In this document: positions 30,873 to 41,907 of the stretch, piece after piece
How positions within the stretch are numbered: position 1 is the stretch's first letter
How the letters are laid out: the number at the start of each line of letters is the position of its first letter
DNA from: Thamnocephalis sphaerospora
Taxonomy: Eukaryota; Zoopagomycota; Zoopagomycetes; Zoopagales; Sigmoideomycetaceae
Length of the DNA stretch: 41,996 nt
Assembly: GCA_003614735.1 (NCBI GenBank)
Contig: KZ992490.1
Location: forward strand, 1-41,996
Direction: 5' to 3'
Made by a program: the position numbers and the translations under genes
Notes under the pieces: model-generated
The model's input: only the letters and a program-made list of their open reading frames with translations
What the model was told of the DNA's origin: nothing
Databases searched by the model: none

Positions 30873-32629
30873 CTATACCTCCAGCACGTCGTCCTCGGCC
30901 GACTGTCCACCGGCGTTTGCCATGGATACGTCGCCTTCGCCGGCAATGCTGGACGCATCGTCAAACGGCTCCACGTCGTCGTGATAGTAGACGGCATGGC
31001 GCGCTCCAGGCACGTACTCGGTCGGACCTGCGCCGGTTGTGCTGTCGGCCTGACCCGTCGGGCCGCTTCCATGCTCGTCCTCAAAGTCTTCGATTGGATC
31101 GGTGAAGGGTGGCTCGGTGCCTGCCATGCTGGATGCATCGTCCGCCTCAATGTCCTCGCTGCCCAGCTCCTCCTCCTCGGCGCCCTCGTCCATGTCCTCT
31201 TCCTCCTCCTCTTCTCCGGTGCCAGACACCTTGGCGGGTGTCTTGGGACGCCGTGTCTTGGGCGTGTAACGGCCACCGCCCAGCCGAGTGCGCGGTGCGC
31301 GCTTCGACTTGACCTCTTGAAACTTTTGCATGACATAGTGCTTGCACAGCTCCGCGTTCGGCAGTTCCTGAATCAGCTTGGCAATAGTAGGATGCGAAAA
31401 GCCAAAGTAGTCGGGTCCCGATGCCGAGTTGGAGTGGTCGCGGTTGCGCACTTTGTTGGCCAAACGCACGGCCGTCGTCCACGCGCCTGTTGCCGTGTTG
31501 GCCTCAATGACGCCGTCTGGCTGGTCTTCTGGTTCGAGATAAAACTAGATGCGCAGCACTGTTAGAGCGACGTTGCTTGGCCTGCGTGCGCTGCACCTAC
31601 TATACTTACTTTGGGACCATCGATACCATCGCGCACGGTGCAAGTGTACACAGTCTGGCGGTCTGGGTAGCGCATGCTAGCATAGGGCCGCTTGACCATG
31701 TAGCCGACTGGCCAGATGTAGCGCTCGTTATGGAACGCTTCGCGATCGTAGACAACATGGCCCAGACTGACCACCGTCAGAATGCCCACTTGTACCGGCA
31801 GAGCCGGCATGCCATACGCATCGCGTGGAATTGGCTGCACACGACGAATCTCCGTGATGATGCGTCGATTGCGTCGCGGCCGACCGCCACCACTGCTGAT
31901 CGTCTTGACCATGGGAGCCGAATGTAGCGCCTCACTGCCTGCCGGTGTGGCCGAAGCGTACGGCAAGAGCCCAGCAGCCGCTCGGTCGGGCGTACCAGTG
32001 CCTGTGGCCGCCAGCAGCACCGCCGACAGCTTGGGCGCTGCCTGCTGTGCGGCAGACTTGCGTTCTGCGTTGGCAAGCATGGTGGCGCTGACCCGCACCA
32101 GATGAGGTTGAAGCATCGGCCCAGCGCCCAGCGCTGCTTCATCGTCGCTAGAAGACTCGTGACCAGCCTCAGGACGGGACTTTTGCAGGCGGTCCAGCAG
32201 CAAGCTCTTTTCGCGACGGAGCCGAGTGATGCTAGTGCGTGCGCGCTCCAGATGGTTGGCCATCCGCTCGTTCTCGTCCAGCACCAGCTGTAGCTTGCGT
32301 TTTAGGCGCTGGTAGCGCATTTCCGCTGTGGTAGCAGGCTTTCCCGGACTGCTAGCGTCCTGGCCATTGGCAAGCGGCGGCGACGCTTCGCGCAGGCCTA
32401 GCTCGTTTTGAGCGGCCGTATCAGCCAGCTCCACGTCCATCGTTACCATGGCACTGCCGCGTTCGGAGGCACCAGGCGTCGCGACCATGGCAGGCGGCAC
32501 AGTTGCGGAAGCAGCCGGGCCAGTCATTAGCGGCGCCGGCGCAGCCGTCGTCAAGGCAGCTGCGGCCGTGTCTAGCGCCCTGGCATTGGCGCCGTTCTGC
32601 GTCCACTGAACGTCGGTGGGCGGAAGCAT
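30873..32629 (-). CDS. FYRN/FYRC-domain chromatin-type protein with a coiled coil
   Basis: Exons 32629-31610 and 31544-30873 (563 residues). The 65-nt intron (gtaagt...catctag, branch ctctaac) joins DGPK to FYLEPEDQPDGVIEAN. The first in-frame ATG is at 32629 (MLPPTDVQWTQ). Residues 102-150 are a basic coiled coil (EMRYQRLKRKLQLVLDENER, then LRREKSLLLDRL). Residues about 280-320 are FYRN-like (GILTVVSLGHVVYD, ERYIWPVGYMVKRPYAS) and about 330-410 FYRC-like (ATGAWTTAVRLANKVRN, YFGFSHPTIAKLIQELP). The rest is Ser/Glu/Asp-rich with an acidic C-terminal half. FYR pairs occur in chromatin proteins such as TBRG1 and MLL/Set1-type factors; the coiled coil resembles INO80-associated subunits. Nuclear function is likely; the complex is inference. 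Confidence 0.82.
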
Positions 32630-34232
32630 GGTCGTAATGGCAGGCGGGCGACAGCGCTTGCGTACGCACGTCCAGACAGCAGGCGACAGTCGCAGCGGCG
32701 CTAGACGAAGCGCAAAGACGTGCGACGGAAAGACGAGCGAACAGAATGAAGCGGCGAGCGATGCCAAGTCGCAGCGTACGGCACGTTGACCAGGCGATCA
32801 CACCCTAGATGCGTCTCACCGCGCGAATGGCGTGTACCGTAGAGCGTAAAGGGCAGGTGGTGGTGGTGGTGGTGGTGGTGGTGGGCAGCGGCGTTAGGGA
32901 GGCAGGTGGGAGGTACTGGCGATCCAACGTTGAAGCACACGGGAGTGGGAAGAGCAGAGACAGATGGGGAAGCGGCGGTGGCAACGGCGCGCACAGCAAG
33001 TGGCGCGGCGCGTGGACGAGAAGAGAAAAAGGGCGTGGAGGGCGAAACTGCTCGGCAGCAGCAACGGCAGCGCAGCAGCGGCGGCAGCAGCGGCGGCGTT
33101 GGAACGGAGCCGCGGGCGACGTAGAAAAAAGCCGCGTGCGCGACACGGCGGCGAAACAGGCCGAACGAGGCTTCCTCCGTCCACACGCCACACACACATG
33201 CGCTTGTGGCGGTGTACACGGGCTATCGTCAGGGTGATTGCAGGCGGATTTGCTTCCATGGCAGCAGTACTAGCAGTCGCAGGTGTAAAGAGGGTATATA
33301 ATACCAGTGCAGCGACTGTAGCAACGCTAGCATGGACATAAACGGTGTAAGCTAGCAGATGGTCTAGGTTGTCCAACGCCTACGGCTGCCTGCGCTGCTG
33401 GCCGACAGACTAGCTGCGTCTTGGGCGGTTGGCAGCTGGCTAGCTGTGTAGGCAGGTGGCAGCAGCAACAGCGGCAGCGGCAGCGTAGGCAAGCATGAGT
33501 AAACACAGGCAGTCGTCTCCAAAAGAGGAGTGTACTCGATAAAGGGCGCTAAAACGGCCGCCACACCAGGTGACGGTAGGACAATGTAGGAAGACTGGGC
33601 TGGACCATATTGGCTGCCACGTGGTAGTGAGCGCACATGCCTGCCGCCAACATCGGCGGTGTAGACACATGGGTCTGCGGCTGGCGTTTAGGCAGAGCAA
33701 GCCGGCGGTTTGATCGGCCATGCTGCTGGCAAAATGCAAGTGCTGAGCTAGGATGGCAAGCTAGCGATGGTAGCGATGGCTGGCTGGCAGCGGCATGGTC
33801 TGGTAGCAACCACAGATCGAGGCTAACGGTACACGCACAGCTGCAGAGCGTATCGTTCTATCGTTGCGTCTTGTTTAGCTACGTTTTATCTCATCTCAAG
33901 ATCCCGATGCGGTCATTAGGCAAGCTTGTGGCGGTAATGAACCACGTGATGTGCCGCTAATCGGTCTCTCTAGCCATGAGCCGCACGTTGTGTCCGTTCT
34001 TGACCCATGTGCGGCTGATAATAACCATCGTAACCGGCCGCGATGAACGTGGCGATGTGCAAAATGTGACTGGCGGTACTTTCTGCGTATCCGTGTAGCA
34101 CGGTCTCTCATAAAATCATGCGCTGGCGTTGACGTTGTGCGGCTGCTGTTCGCTACCGCTTACGATCCATCTTGTGCGCGCGTGTGTGTGCATCCTCGCT
34201 ACTCGTCTTTAATCGGTCCTTTTCTGTACAGT
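32630..34232. promoter_or_regulatory. Divergent intergenic region, FYR / fungalysin (1.6 kb)
   Basis: It holds a GGT run (32856-32884), a GC-rich GCA/GGC stretch (33055-33110) and a TATA-like tatataat at 33295-33302. Near the fungalysin, cataaaat at about 34109 lies 120 bp before its ATG. No protein-like frame of note (the 160-codon frame on the minus strand at 32894-33376 is Arg/Ala/Ser-biased). Confidence 0.45.
32856..32884. repeat. GGT microsatellite
   Basis: About nine GGT units, upstream of the FYR gene start (on its minus strand, ACC units). Confidence 0.85.
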
Positions 34233-36182
34233 ATGCTGGCTAGCGTGTACGCAAGTGTCGCTTTGCTAGCTGCTGCGGCTGGCTGCTTGCCGGCTGCACA
34301 CGCACTGCAAGGAAACGGCGGCGTTGCGTTTTCGCTCGATACCATGGTGCAGCTGCCGCCTATTGTATACGAAACGAGTATGATGAACGGGCCTATTCTG
34401 ACCGCCGCCAACCGCCATATTTCAGCAACGAGCACTCGCGTAGGCCAGGCAGATCCGATTATAGCGGCCGATCAATTTATACGCGAGCATCTGTTTATCC
34501 AGAACGGCAGCTACAACCTTGAGCACTTTTATCGCTGCGATATCACGCGGATTTGGCACTTTTATTTCAAGCAGGCGGCCAACCTAATTGACGTGAACAA
34601 CGGCGATATAGTTGTAAGCACCAACGACAATGGCAGAATCATATCCTTTTCCAACAGCTTTGCCAACGTGGAAGATATTCCGCCTCGTCTTCCGGGCAGT
34701 TCCTGGGAAACAAGCCATCCTGAAGGCGTTCTGAATGCACTGGCTAAATTTGCAAAGTATGCTGGTATCAGCACCGATGATTTCTCGTCTATCCAAGTGG
34801 TGCCGGTGTCACATAAGATCATGGAGCTGGCAAATGTGCCGTTTACGCTGCAACCGGTGCGGGCCGAGCAGACCTATTTGCAGCTGAGCGACGGAAGCGT
34901 GGTGCAAACTTGGCTATTCCGCATCCTGCTCCGGCATCACGACTACCACGTGCATGTGCACGCGCTCGACGGCCGCGTATTGCAGGTGGTTGACTGGGTG
35001 TCGCAGGGTGCCTATCGTGCCCTGCCGCTTAGTGTCAACAATCCGACCGAGGGCGAACGTCAGCTGTTGGTTAATCCGGAAAGCCAGCTGGCATCTCCGA
35101 GCGGCTGGGTGAAGAACGACTGGACAGCACCGCCAACCACCAGAGGCAACAACGTAGAAGTGTATGCCGACTCGCTGAAAGAGAGCGGCGGGGTGATCAG
35201 CTCCCCAATGGTTGAGGATAGCTTGACGTTTGATTATGCTTTGGACGTGCGCAAGTCGCTCGATGAAAATCTGGATGCTGTGCTCACCAATCTTTTTGTT
35301 ACCCTGAACGCTATGCACGACCTCCTATACGGATACGGATTCACCGAAATCGCGGGCAACTTTCAGTCCAGCAACTACGACCGTGAAGGTCTGGGAGACG
35401 ATGATGTGGTGGCAGTGGTGGTAAGCGGTGCTCGGTATGACGGTGCGGATTTCTTTGCAACGTCGGAAGGAGAGTCGCCGAGAATCTTCATCTATAGGCG
35501 CGACGAAGATAATGTGGACGGCCACGGCGCGCTGAACAACGGACTCATTGTGCACGAGTACACGCACGGTCTCACCAGTCGGCTGGTGGGCGGACCGTGG
35601 ACAGGGCACTGCTTGAATGCGTTCGAGTCGGCAGGCATCAACGAGGGTATCGCCGACTTTGTCGCTGTCTGGACTGAAATCGGCGCGCATCATACGCGTA
35701 TTGACCAGTTTGACTTTGGCCGCTTTTCGGGCGGCAAGACTGCTCGCACCTATCCGTACACCACCGATATGAACGTCAACCCCACCACTTTTGCCTTTCT
35801 TAATGACGAAAGCTGGGCTGAAAGCCACAAGCAGGGTGAAATCTGGGCATCCATGCTGCTGGAAGTCTACTGGAACCTGGTGGGCAAGCTTGGCTTTGGC
35901 GCCAATATGAGGTCTGCTAGCTCAAAGCACGGCAACACATTGATGCTCAAGCTGTTGATGGTGGCCATGAAGATGACGCCGTGCCAGGCCACCTTTATCA
36001 TGATGCGCGACATGCTCCTCCAGGCTGAACGGCGGCTGACGCATGGTGCACACCAATGTGATATTTGGAGAGGATTTGCAAAGCGCGGCCTAGGCATTGC
36101 TGCAAAAAGCAGCCGTGCTCATGGCACCGGTCAGGTCGTAGAAGACACCAGCATGCCCGCTTTCTGCACTGTCCAGCGGTAA
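34233..36182 (+). CDS. Fungalysin (M36) secreted metalloprotease
   Basis: The ATG at 34233 gives 649 residues; the frame above has none. A signal peptide (MLASVYASVALLAAAAGCLP, cleaved after AHA at about 24) precedes an FTP-type propeptide (TSTRVGQADPIIAADQFI onwards) that normally inhibits the enzyme until cleaved. The catalytic zinc site is complete: HEYTH at residues 441-445 and the third ligand Glu 471 in GINEGIADF. Other family segments are NAMHDLLYGYGFTEIAGNFQ and YDREGLGDDDVV. The length is near that of other fungal M36 proteases (about 600-650). Extracellular protein digestion is expected, with use in nutrition or attack on prey or host. It is next to another secreted protein gene (FAS1), on the same strand, 716 bp apart. 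Confidence 0.93.
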   Translation: MLASVYASVALLAAAAGCLPAAHALQGNGGVAFSLDTMVQLPPIVYETSMMNGPILTAANRHISATSTRVGQADPIIAADQFIREHLFIQNGSYNLEHFYRCDITRIWHFYFKQAANLIDVNNGDIVVSTNDNGRIISFSNSFANVEDIPPRLPGSSWETSHPEGVLNALAKFAKYAGISTDDFSSIQVVPVSHKIMELANVPFTLQPVRAEQTYLQLSDGSVVQTWLFRILLRHHDYHVHVHALDGRVLQVVDWVSQGAYRALPLSVNNPTEGERQLLVNPESQLASPSGWVKNDWTAPPTTRGNNVEVYADSLKESGGVISSPMVEDSLTFDYALDVRKSLDENLDAVLTNLFVTLNAMHDLLYGYGFTEIAGNFQSSNYDREGLGDDDVVAVVVSGARYDGADFFATSEGESPRIFIYRRDEDNVDGHGALNNGLIVHEYTHGLTSRLVGGPWTGHCLNAFESAGINEGIADFVAVWTEIGAHHTRIDQFDFGRFSGGKTARTYPYTTDMNVNPTTFAFLNDESWAESHKQGEIWASMLLEVYWNLVGKLGFGANMRSASSKHGNTLMLKLLMVAMKMTPCQATFIMMRDMLLQAERRLTHGAHQCDIWRGFAKRGLGIAAKSSRAHGTGQVVEDTSMPAFCTVQR

Positions 36183-36898
36183 TTCTTTTTTGTTTAAGCA
36201 ATCAGCACGCCCCGACTCCGCTATTTATGCTGCTTAATATGCTACTCGCTCACCTGCATGTGCATGAATGTTACTGCACAGATTAAATCGTACTTTGCGC
36301 ACACCTGGTGTGGTTTTAGTCAGTCACTTACGCGCTGGGTGCTTTGCAAATGGCAGAGTGCACCAGCATTCTTGCGCTAGCCACAGCAGTCACGAAAGGA
36401 CAGCACAAAGCTGGTCATACTCGGTGTGCCTTTGTTATTGTCTGACCGTTTGAATGACGCATCTGTACGTATATGGTGACGAGTGTGTGAGTGGGCAGAC
36501 AAGTGTACAGTAGCGATTATTGTACTGCTTGTAGCACTAGCGTTGCACTGTACGCCTAGATTGCGCAATAGCCATACTGCTGACGCGGGACTTTCCAATA
36601 GAATGTAGGCGTTTTTAGGCAGACAGCTGGTATGAGCGGTGGGAACAGAGAGTGCCCGCGTTCAAAGGCGTATTCAGGCAAGTGTAACACGATGTGGTAT
36701 TGCTAAGGCAGCCTTTGCTGTGCTTACTGCGTCATTGCAACGCTTCTTGAGCATAAAGCACCAACATCCGGCGACAGCGGTCCGAAGAGCAAGCGTAGCA
36801 TCCGCACCGGCATATCGTTCCATTTTCTTTGCACACATATACGCTCTGCCGTACAAGTGTCTGTATATTCTTGCGCACGCACATCCCATCAAGCCAAC
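36183..36898. promoter_or_regulatory. Intergenic region upstream of the fasciclin gene
   Basis: 716 bp. No gene-like frame. A tgtatattc at about 36861 is a weak TATA-like site close to the ATG. Confidence 0.4.
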
Positions 36899-37594
36899 AT
36901 GATTGCCAAGCGACTCTTTGCCGCTCTTGTGGGCCTGTCTGCTGTGATGGCGGCAACAGTGCCTCAGCGCCCACCAACGTTCAATCTGCCTACCATTTCG
37001 CTGGCTAACTTTACACATGTGCCTGGCGCTAACGGTAGTCTCTCGTACAAAAACAACTCAGCGGCCAACCAGTACCTCAGCGTTGAGCAGGTGCTACGCA
37101 ACGTAGATGAGTTTTCCACGTTCAGCAAGCTGGCCGACAACTTGCTGGGAGTGCCCTGGGGTGCGCACAACTCCACACCATTAACGATATTTGTACCCAT
37201 CAACGCCGCCTTTGGCACGACGGCAAAGCCGTGGCTCACTGTTGACACGGGCTCTAGAAACGAGACGCTAAACGCCGCATCATTTGCTAGCTACCACTTT
37301 ATCGCCAACAAGGCGTATAACATTGGGCGCTTTGCAAGAAACACCGTGAATGCGGTCCGGTCTGTGCTGGTCAATCCTGCTCTGGACCCTCGTCTGGTCG
37401 TGTACAGCACAGGAACAGAGACTACGGTCAACTGTGCCAAAATCTACGCGCAGCCCATCGTTGCTCCTGATGGCATCATATACGCCATCGAAAAGCTCAT
37501 CAACCCGTGGACTGACGAGAAGCAGATCAGCAAGCTCATCGCAGATGGCAAATATGTTGCGTGCTCCGATCTTAACCTGCGGCGACAAGCGTAA
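36899..37594 (+). CDS. Secreted fasciclin (FAS1) domain protein
   Basis: 231 residues from the ATG at 36899 (caacATGatt). A signal peptide (MIAKRLFAALVGLSAVMAA) is followed by a single FAS1-like domain: YLSVEQVLRNVDEFSTFSKL, LTIFVPINAAFG, SFASYHFIANKAYNIG and the closing DGIIYAIEKLINPW. Several N-glycosylation sequons are present (NFT, NGS, NNS, NST, NET). There is no GPI anchor signal or second domain, so it should be a soluble or matrix-bound extracellular protein. FAS1 proteins act in adhesion to walls or other cells. The adjacent fungalysin suggests a local group of secreted products. Confidence 0.8.
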   Translation: MIAKRLFAALVGLSAVMAATVPQRPPTFNLPTISLANFTHVPGANGSLSYKNNSAANQYLSVEQVLRNVDEFSTFSKLADNLLGVPWGAHNSTPLTIFVPINAAFGTTAKPWLTVDTGSRNETLNAASFASYHFIANKAYNIGRFARNTVNAVRSVLVNPALDPRLVVYSTGTETTVNCAKIYAQPIVAPDGIIYAIEKLINPWTDEKQISKLIADGKYVACSDLNLRRQA

Positions 37595-37780
37595 AGGGAG
37601 ACATACGCTGTAATCTGCAATGCGCACGATATTCACGATGACGAGCCCAACAACGACTGATGGTTTTCGGGCATTGAGTATTCCATAATGACAGTGCCCA
37701 AGGGATGAATTTGGAGTGTGCATGAGGGAGCAACTACAAACTAGCCATGGCTGAGATGGCAATGCTGTTTTATTGATTGG
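37595..37780. other. Convergent 3' gap
   Basis: About 190 bp between the FAS1 gene (+) and the F-box gene (-). Nothing but presumed 3' ends. Confidence 0.4.
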
Positions 37781-39316
37781 CTAATGGCAGATATTTAGCA
37801 GCCGGCAAGCGTGTGCGCGTAGCCGTGCAGAGAGTGATGGTGTATTTAAACTGGGCTGGTGCATATAGCCCGTGTAGTCTATTATGAGCAACCTACCCTG
37901 TCTATTGTAAAGTGCGGCAGATGGTGATGCTATAGGTGTGGCATCTTTTCGTATGCCTAGTGTAGTGTTGGTTTGGGGATCCCGCCACATTGTACGTTTG
38001 GTCATTTCCTTCCATTGCCGCTCTGGCGGGTAAAGGCCGCTGTATCTCCAACAGTTGAGATGCACTTGATACACGCGATACACGCTGATGCCGTCGACTA
38101 GACTCAGCAATATCCATCTGCTGTGTTTTTGCTCCACGGCAAGTAAACCGCGCGACAAAATCGGCTGTATCTTTGTAACTCCTATAGTCCGCGGCCACAC
38201 CTCCTCTAGCGATATGCCTGCAGTCTTGTCGGCGATATTCAGCAGCAGCAGAGTGTATGACACTATGGGATGTGGTGCAATAACACACTTGGACCATACG
38301 ATGACCCGATTATCATCAATGCGCTGCGGTTGCGGACAGCCATTTGCTACATTCACCCTGATCTTTGCTGCTGTTTGAAGCTGGAATGACGCTGCCCGAG
38401 AAGGCGTCACTTGCCATAGCTCGCATGTGTTGAAGCCACTGTTGTGCCAGCTGGACTCTGTTCTAGCAAGGTATACGCTGTCCGCCGTAGTGCGCTGAAT
38501 GCAACAGCGGGAAAAGCCACTCTGAGTGTCTATGCAATGCGTGCCGTTGATCAGATTGTACACAAAAGTAATGTCTTGGTCGGTCATGCTGGGAAGCCGG
38601 TACTGGCATGCGAGCCAGTCTTTGTGCACATCGATAGATCGTATACTCTGCGTACCCTCGACTATGGTGCGCGGCGGCTCGTGAAGTGCAGCAAAATGCC
38701 AGACATACAAGGAATAGTGCTTGGTTGACTTGTTCTTCGCCTGGGCGACCAAATACTCGTCCGACTGCCACAGCTTCTCGCTGACTTCGATGCGCTTTAC
38801 GTCTATGTCGCCCCAGTATAACCGCTCCAGAAGCCACGTCGTATGCTGTCGAGAGTCCAGCAACCACTGTGAAGCTACAACGACATCATCGCCAAACAGG
38901 CGGTTGCGCACAAACGGGATGCTTTGGAGACGAGCACCACACGGACGAGTATCGGCTATGTCGGTGAAAGCGTGGACCAGATATTGTCCATGGCGCCAGC
39001 GGTACTCGACAGCACGACGCTTACAGTAGACGTCAAACCAGTCAAGCGAGACGCTGCTGTGCAGATTGGACGCTTCGCCGACAGGATTGCCAACAATAGC
39101 CGCTACTCCGTACGCTCGCTCGTACTGGCGCAGCCATGCCCGCTCCTTGCTGTCGTGCTGCGAGAATTGCTGTTCAAAGCGTCTACGCCACCATTGCTGC
39201 CGGCAAGACACACGATTGCGCCATTGCTTTGAGGTGCGAGCAAGTGCCACCAGTGAAATGTCGTCGCTGGAGGCCTCCATAAGCTGGTCAAGCACCTCGT
39301 TTGGTATGTGTTCCAT
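37781..39316 (-). CDS. F-box protein with a divergent C-terminal region
   Basis: The single exon from the ATG at 39316 gives 511 residues. The F-box is at the N-terminus: MEHIPNEVLDQLMEASSDD, LVALARTSKQWRNRV, then WWRRRFEQQFSQHDSKE. Such proteins dock on Skp1 in SCF ubiquitin ligases. The rest (about residues 110-511) shows short alternating strands with Trp, such as YSLYVWHFAALHEP, RVIVWSKCVIAP and SRWILLSLVDGISVYRV, suggestive of a beta-propeller; no consensus repeats were seen. The same N-terminal module occurs, truncated, at 2985-3257, so this belongs to a local F-box family. The target is unknown. Confidence 0.78.
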   Translation of the reverse strand: MEHIPNEVLDQLMEASSDDISLVALARTSKQWRNRVSCRQQWWRRRFEQQFSQHDSKERAWLRQYERAYGVAAIVGNPVGEASNLHSSVSLDWFDVYCKRRAVEYRWRHGQYLVHAFTDIADTRPCGARLQSIPFVRNRLFGDDVVVASQWLLDSRQHTTWLLERLYWGDIDVKRIEVSEKLWQSDEYLVAQAKNKSTKHYSLYVWHFAALHEPPRTIVEGTQSIRSIDVHKDWLACQYRLPSMTDQDITFVYNLINGTHCIDTQSGFSRCCIQRTTADSVYLARTESSWHNSGFNTCELWQVTPSRAASFQLQTAAKIRVNVANGCPQPQRIDDNRVIVWSKCVIAPHPIVSYTLLLLNIADKTAGISLEEVWPRTIGVTKIQPILSRGLLAVEQKHSRWILLSLVDGISVYRVYQVHLNCWRYSGLYPPERQWKEMTKRTMWRDPQTNTTLGIRKDATPIASPSAALYNRQGRLLIIDYTGYMHQPSLNTPSLSARLRAHACRLLNICH

Positions 39317-41907
39317 GGCAGCAGGGACAGAGTGGAATAGGCTGTATTTGCATGTGGTGGTCTGTGTCGGGCATAAGGCCAGTGCCGACTTTGTCTAGGG
39401 CGCAATGCGGTACTTGCAGCTCATCGGTATATCCTCATCACCCACGTCTTTTCCTTTTTGGACTTATCAAAGTCCTGCGCATGATATTGGTCTGTGCAGA
39501 ACCGGCGGTTTAGCAGGCATTACGACTTTGCCAGCGGATCAATATTCCTACTAGTGCGCGGTGTTGTTGTCTGCGCTCCGTCTCTTGTGATACCTTGGTT
39601 GCCAGCAGCCGATGCGTTTACTTGCACATTGGCGTTCATGTTGCCCCCAAAACACTATGTCATGCTACTTGCGCTTACATGCGTCTACCTGGCGTAAGTC
39701 GAATCGGCACACATGGGGCGTGACAATCCAGCACGGTGCATGCCCGCCAGGGCAACTGAAGTAATATCTTGCTCACGTGCTGCATTGCTTGATAGCATGG
39801 CTCACAAGTGCATAGCTGCAAAGTCGTAGAGTCATATACTAGGACATCATCCTACTTGTCCGTTGGCAATGCATGGTCTATGTCATCAAGTCTGGCCGGC
39901 TGGATATCTATCATGTGCGAATAGCCTTTTAGTGCTGCAGCAAGTGTAGGAGAGTTTGTACCGCACTTTTTAACATCGATGCTCAACACAAGTAGCATAG
40001 TTTGCACCACGACATCATGTGTCACGGAAACTTACTCGACGCTTGCAAACATCCAGTCAGCCGTCCATCTAGCATGTATTTGAGGGACAGCTGTGCGAGC
40101 AGATACCGGTGGCTTTCGCCTTTCGTTTTGTCTGGTGGTCAAATGCAGCATGAGTACCCTGTATACGGAGTAGCCGTGTCTACATTACAAACCGGTTTTT
40201 GATAGCGAGCTGACATCTCGACACCAGGCCTTACAACCTGATTCCTGCGTAGTGCAACTTTGGTATTGGCAAACATAGGGCATGAATCACTTTGATTAAT
40301 GGTACCGGTCGCCATTCCAGGTATACTGGTGCCGCCGTGTTATGTGAACGGGCAGCTAGAGGATTCGCTCAGCATTTGCCAACAATGGAGTAATCACATC
40401 AGCATGCTGGCGTGCGTGGACCACCTGCCATGCCCACAGCGCCAGACTGAGTGACTGTGGCGGTGCTAAAGCATTATGTGATTACCAGAGCAAGGCCATG
40501 GGTGCGCTCAAGCAATAGCATCGGTGTGTCGCAATGCACGTGGCAACGCGTCTCGAGCTCGTCTATGCCCCAAAATCCTGTTTTCATGTCACATTCAGGT
40601 AAGCGCTGCTCACGACATTAGCGTTTAGGCTGACGACAGATGATCTGCATGCTTGATGCTGGACATCTGCATCGCAGGCGTTGCCGACTTGCGATTGCGC
40701 CAGCTGGTTAATGCAGTCGCCGGCCTCATGCTCAAGTGCAGAACGATCGGCCACTCATCGAGTACCTTGCGTGTGTCGCCAACAGCCACCGCCATTTGTG
40801 CACTCCCGGCTATTTGCAAGCTTCTACTTTCACGAACGGCTCATTCGGGTGGCCACCATTTAGGCAATTGCGCAAGCCAATATATAGCAGATATTTTGTC
40901 ATTCGCAGCCCTCATAGGTTGGTGTGACGCTAGTATGCAGGCACAGATCGACGACAATACATACTATAGGGCGCTTAATTGCGCTTTGACCGTTTTCTCT
41001 GTCGCGTTTAGGGTTGAATATGGTGTCATCAGTCGCAGGGACGACTGCGCGTTGCCTGCGTGCACAAAGTCATACCAGTCATGCTCGTCTGGCGCAGTCG
41101 AGTAGCACATATTTCAGCTTGGACGGGTCGGTAAGGCGTACCCGCGTGTTTAGCACGGGTCTGGCTGCCCAATATACCATTGCCGTCTTCGGAGATCAGG
41201 CGACAAAGACACCGACAGGTCAAATAGGCGTGATGACACGCGATACGATCATCTATCGCTCACCCGACTCTGGCTTCGCGTGCCTCTGTGCGCCATTAGT
41301 CTATGCCGGTCTTACCTGTGTGCGCACGTGCAGAGATACACAGCCGTTCATGTGGTGCTACGCTGCAGCAGCTAGGTATCATATGGCATGCACATTGCGT
41401 GCGCGACTTTGAGCGATGCATGATAGCAATATGTGTGGGCACAGCATCATTGCTAGCAACTAGTGCACTGGCGCTACGCCCGTGTAATAGTGCACCGACT
41501 GCTGTGCAAGCGCGTGCCGCCTAGTGTTACCCACTAAAGACCCTGCTAGTTGTGCATGCTCGCGCAACATTGGATTGGTGAGCACAGTGGCTGTACCGGG
41601 CAACTCGACTGCCCATTGACCAAGCGTCATCCTGTGTCGATGTCTACGTGTTCTGCGCAAACTATTTAACCTCTGGCATCTGCGCATGTTGGCGAAATGT
41701 TTCTACACACACACACGTCTCGCAAACCACAACGCCTAGTATTTGGCACCTTTAAATCTTTGCCCATCAGCCCTACCATACCCTGTTTTCCTACTGCTTA
41801 CGCACGGCTCCAGTACTTTACGCTGAACGGTTAAAGATCGCTATTTCACCATCAGCCCTCTTTTTCTCACTTTACAAACTGCACGTATTTATCTAACGCT
41901 TGTCACC
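39317..41907. other. Gene-poor region (2.6 kb)
   Basis: No convincing gene. The longest frames, 40653-41105 and 41014-41412 (+), lack a recognisable domain, though parts of the second (LAAQYTIAVFGDQATKTP) read like protein and could be a relic. Near the right gene a pyrimidine-rich stretch (about 41840-41905) looks like promoter or 5' UTR. The end of this interval belongs to the promoter of the partial secreted gene. Confidence 0.4.

Noticed and set aside
32894-33376. 160-codon minus-strand frame upstream of the FYR gene, near a TATA-like site
   Set aside because: Arg/Ala/Ser-rich, from triplet-rich DNA; no domain. It may be a 5' UTR, but coding is not supported.
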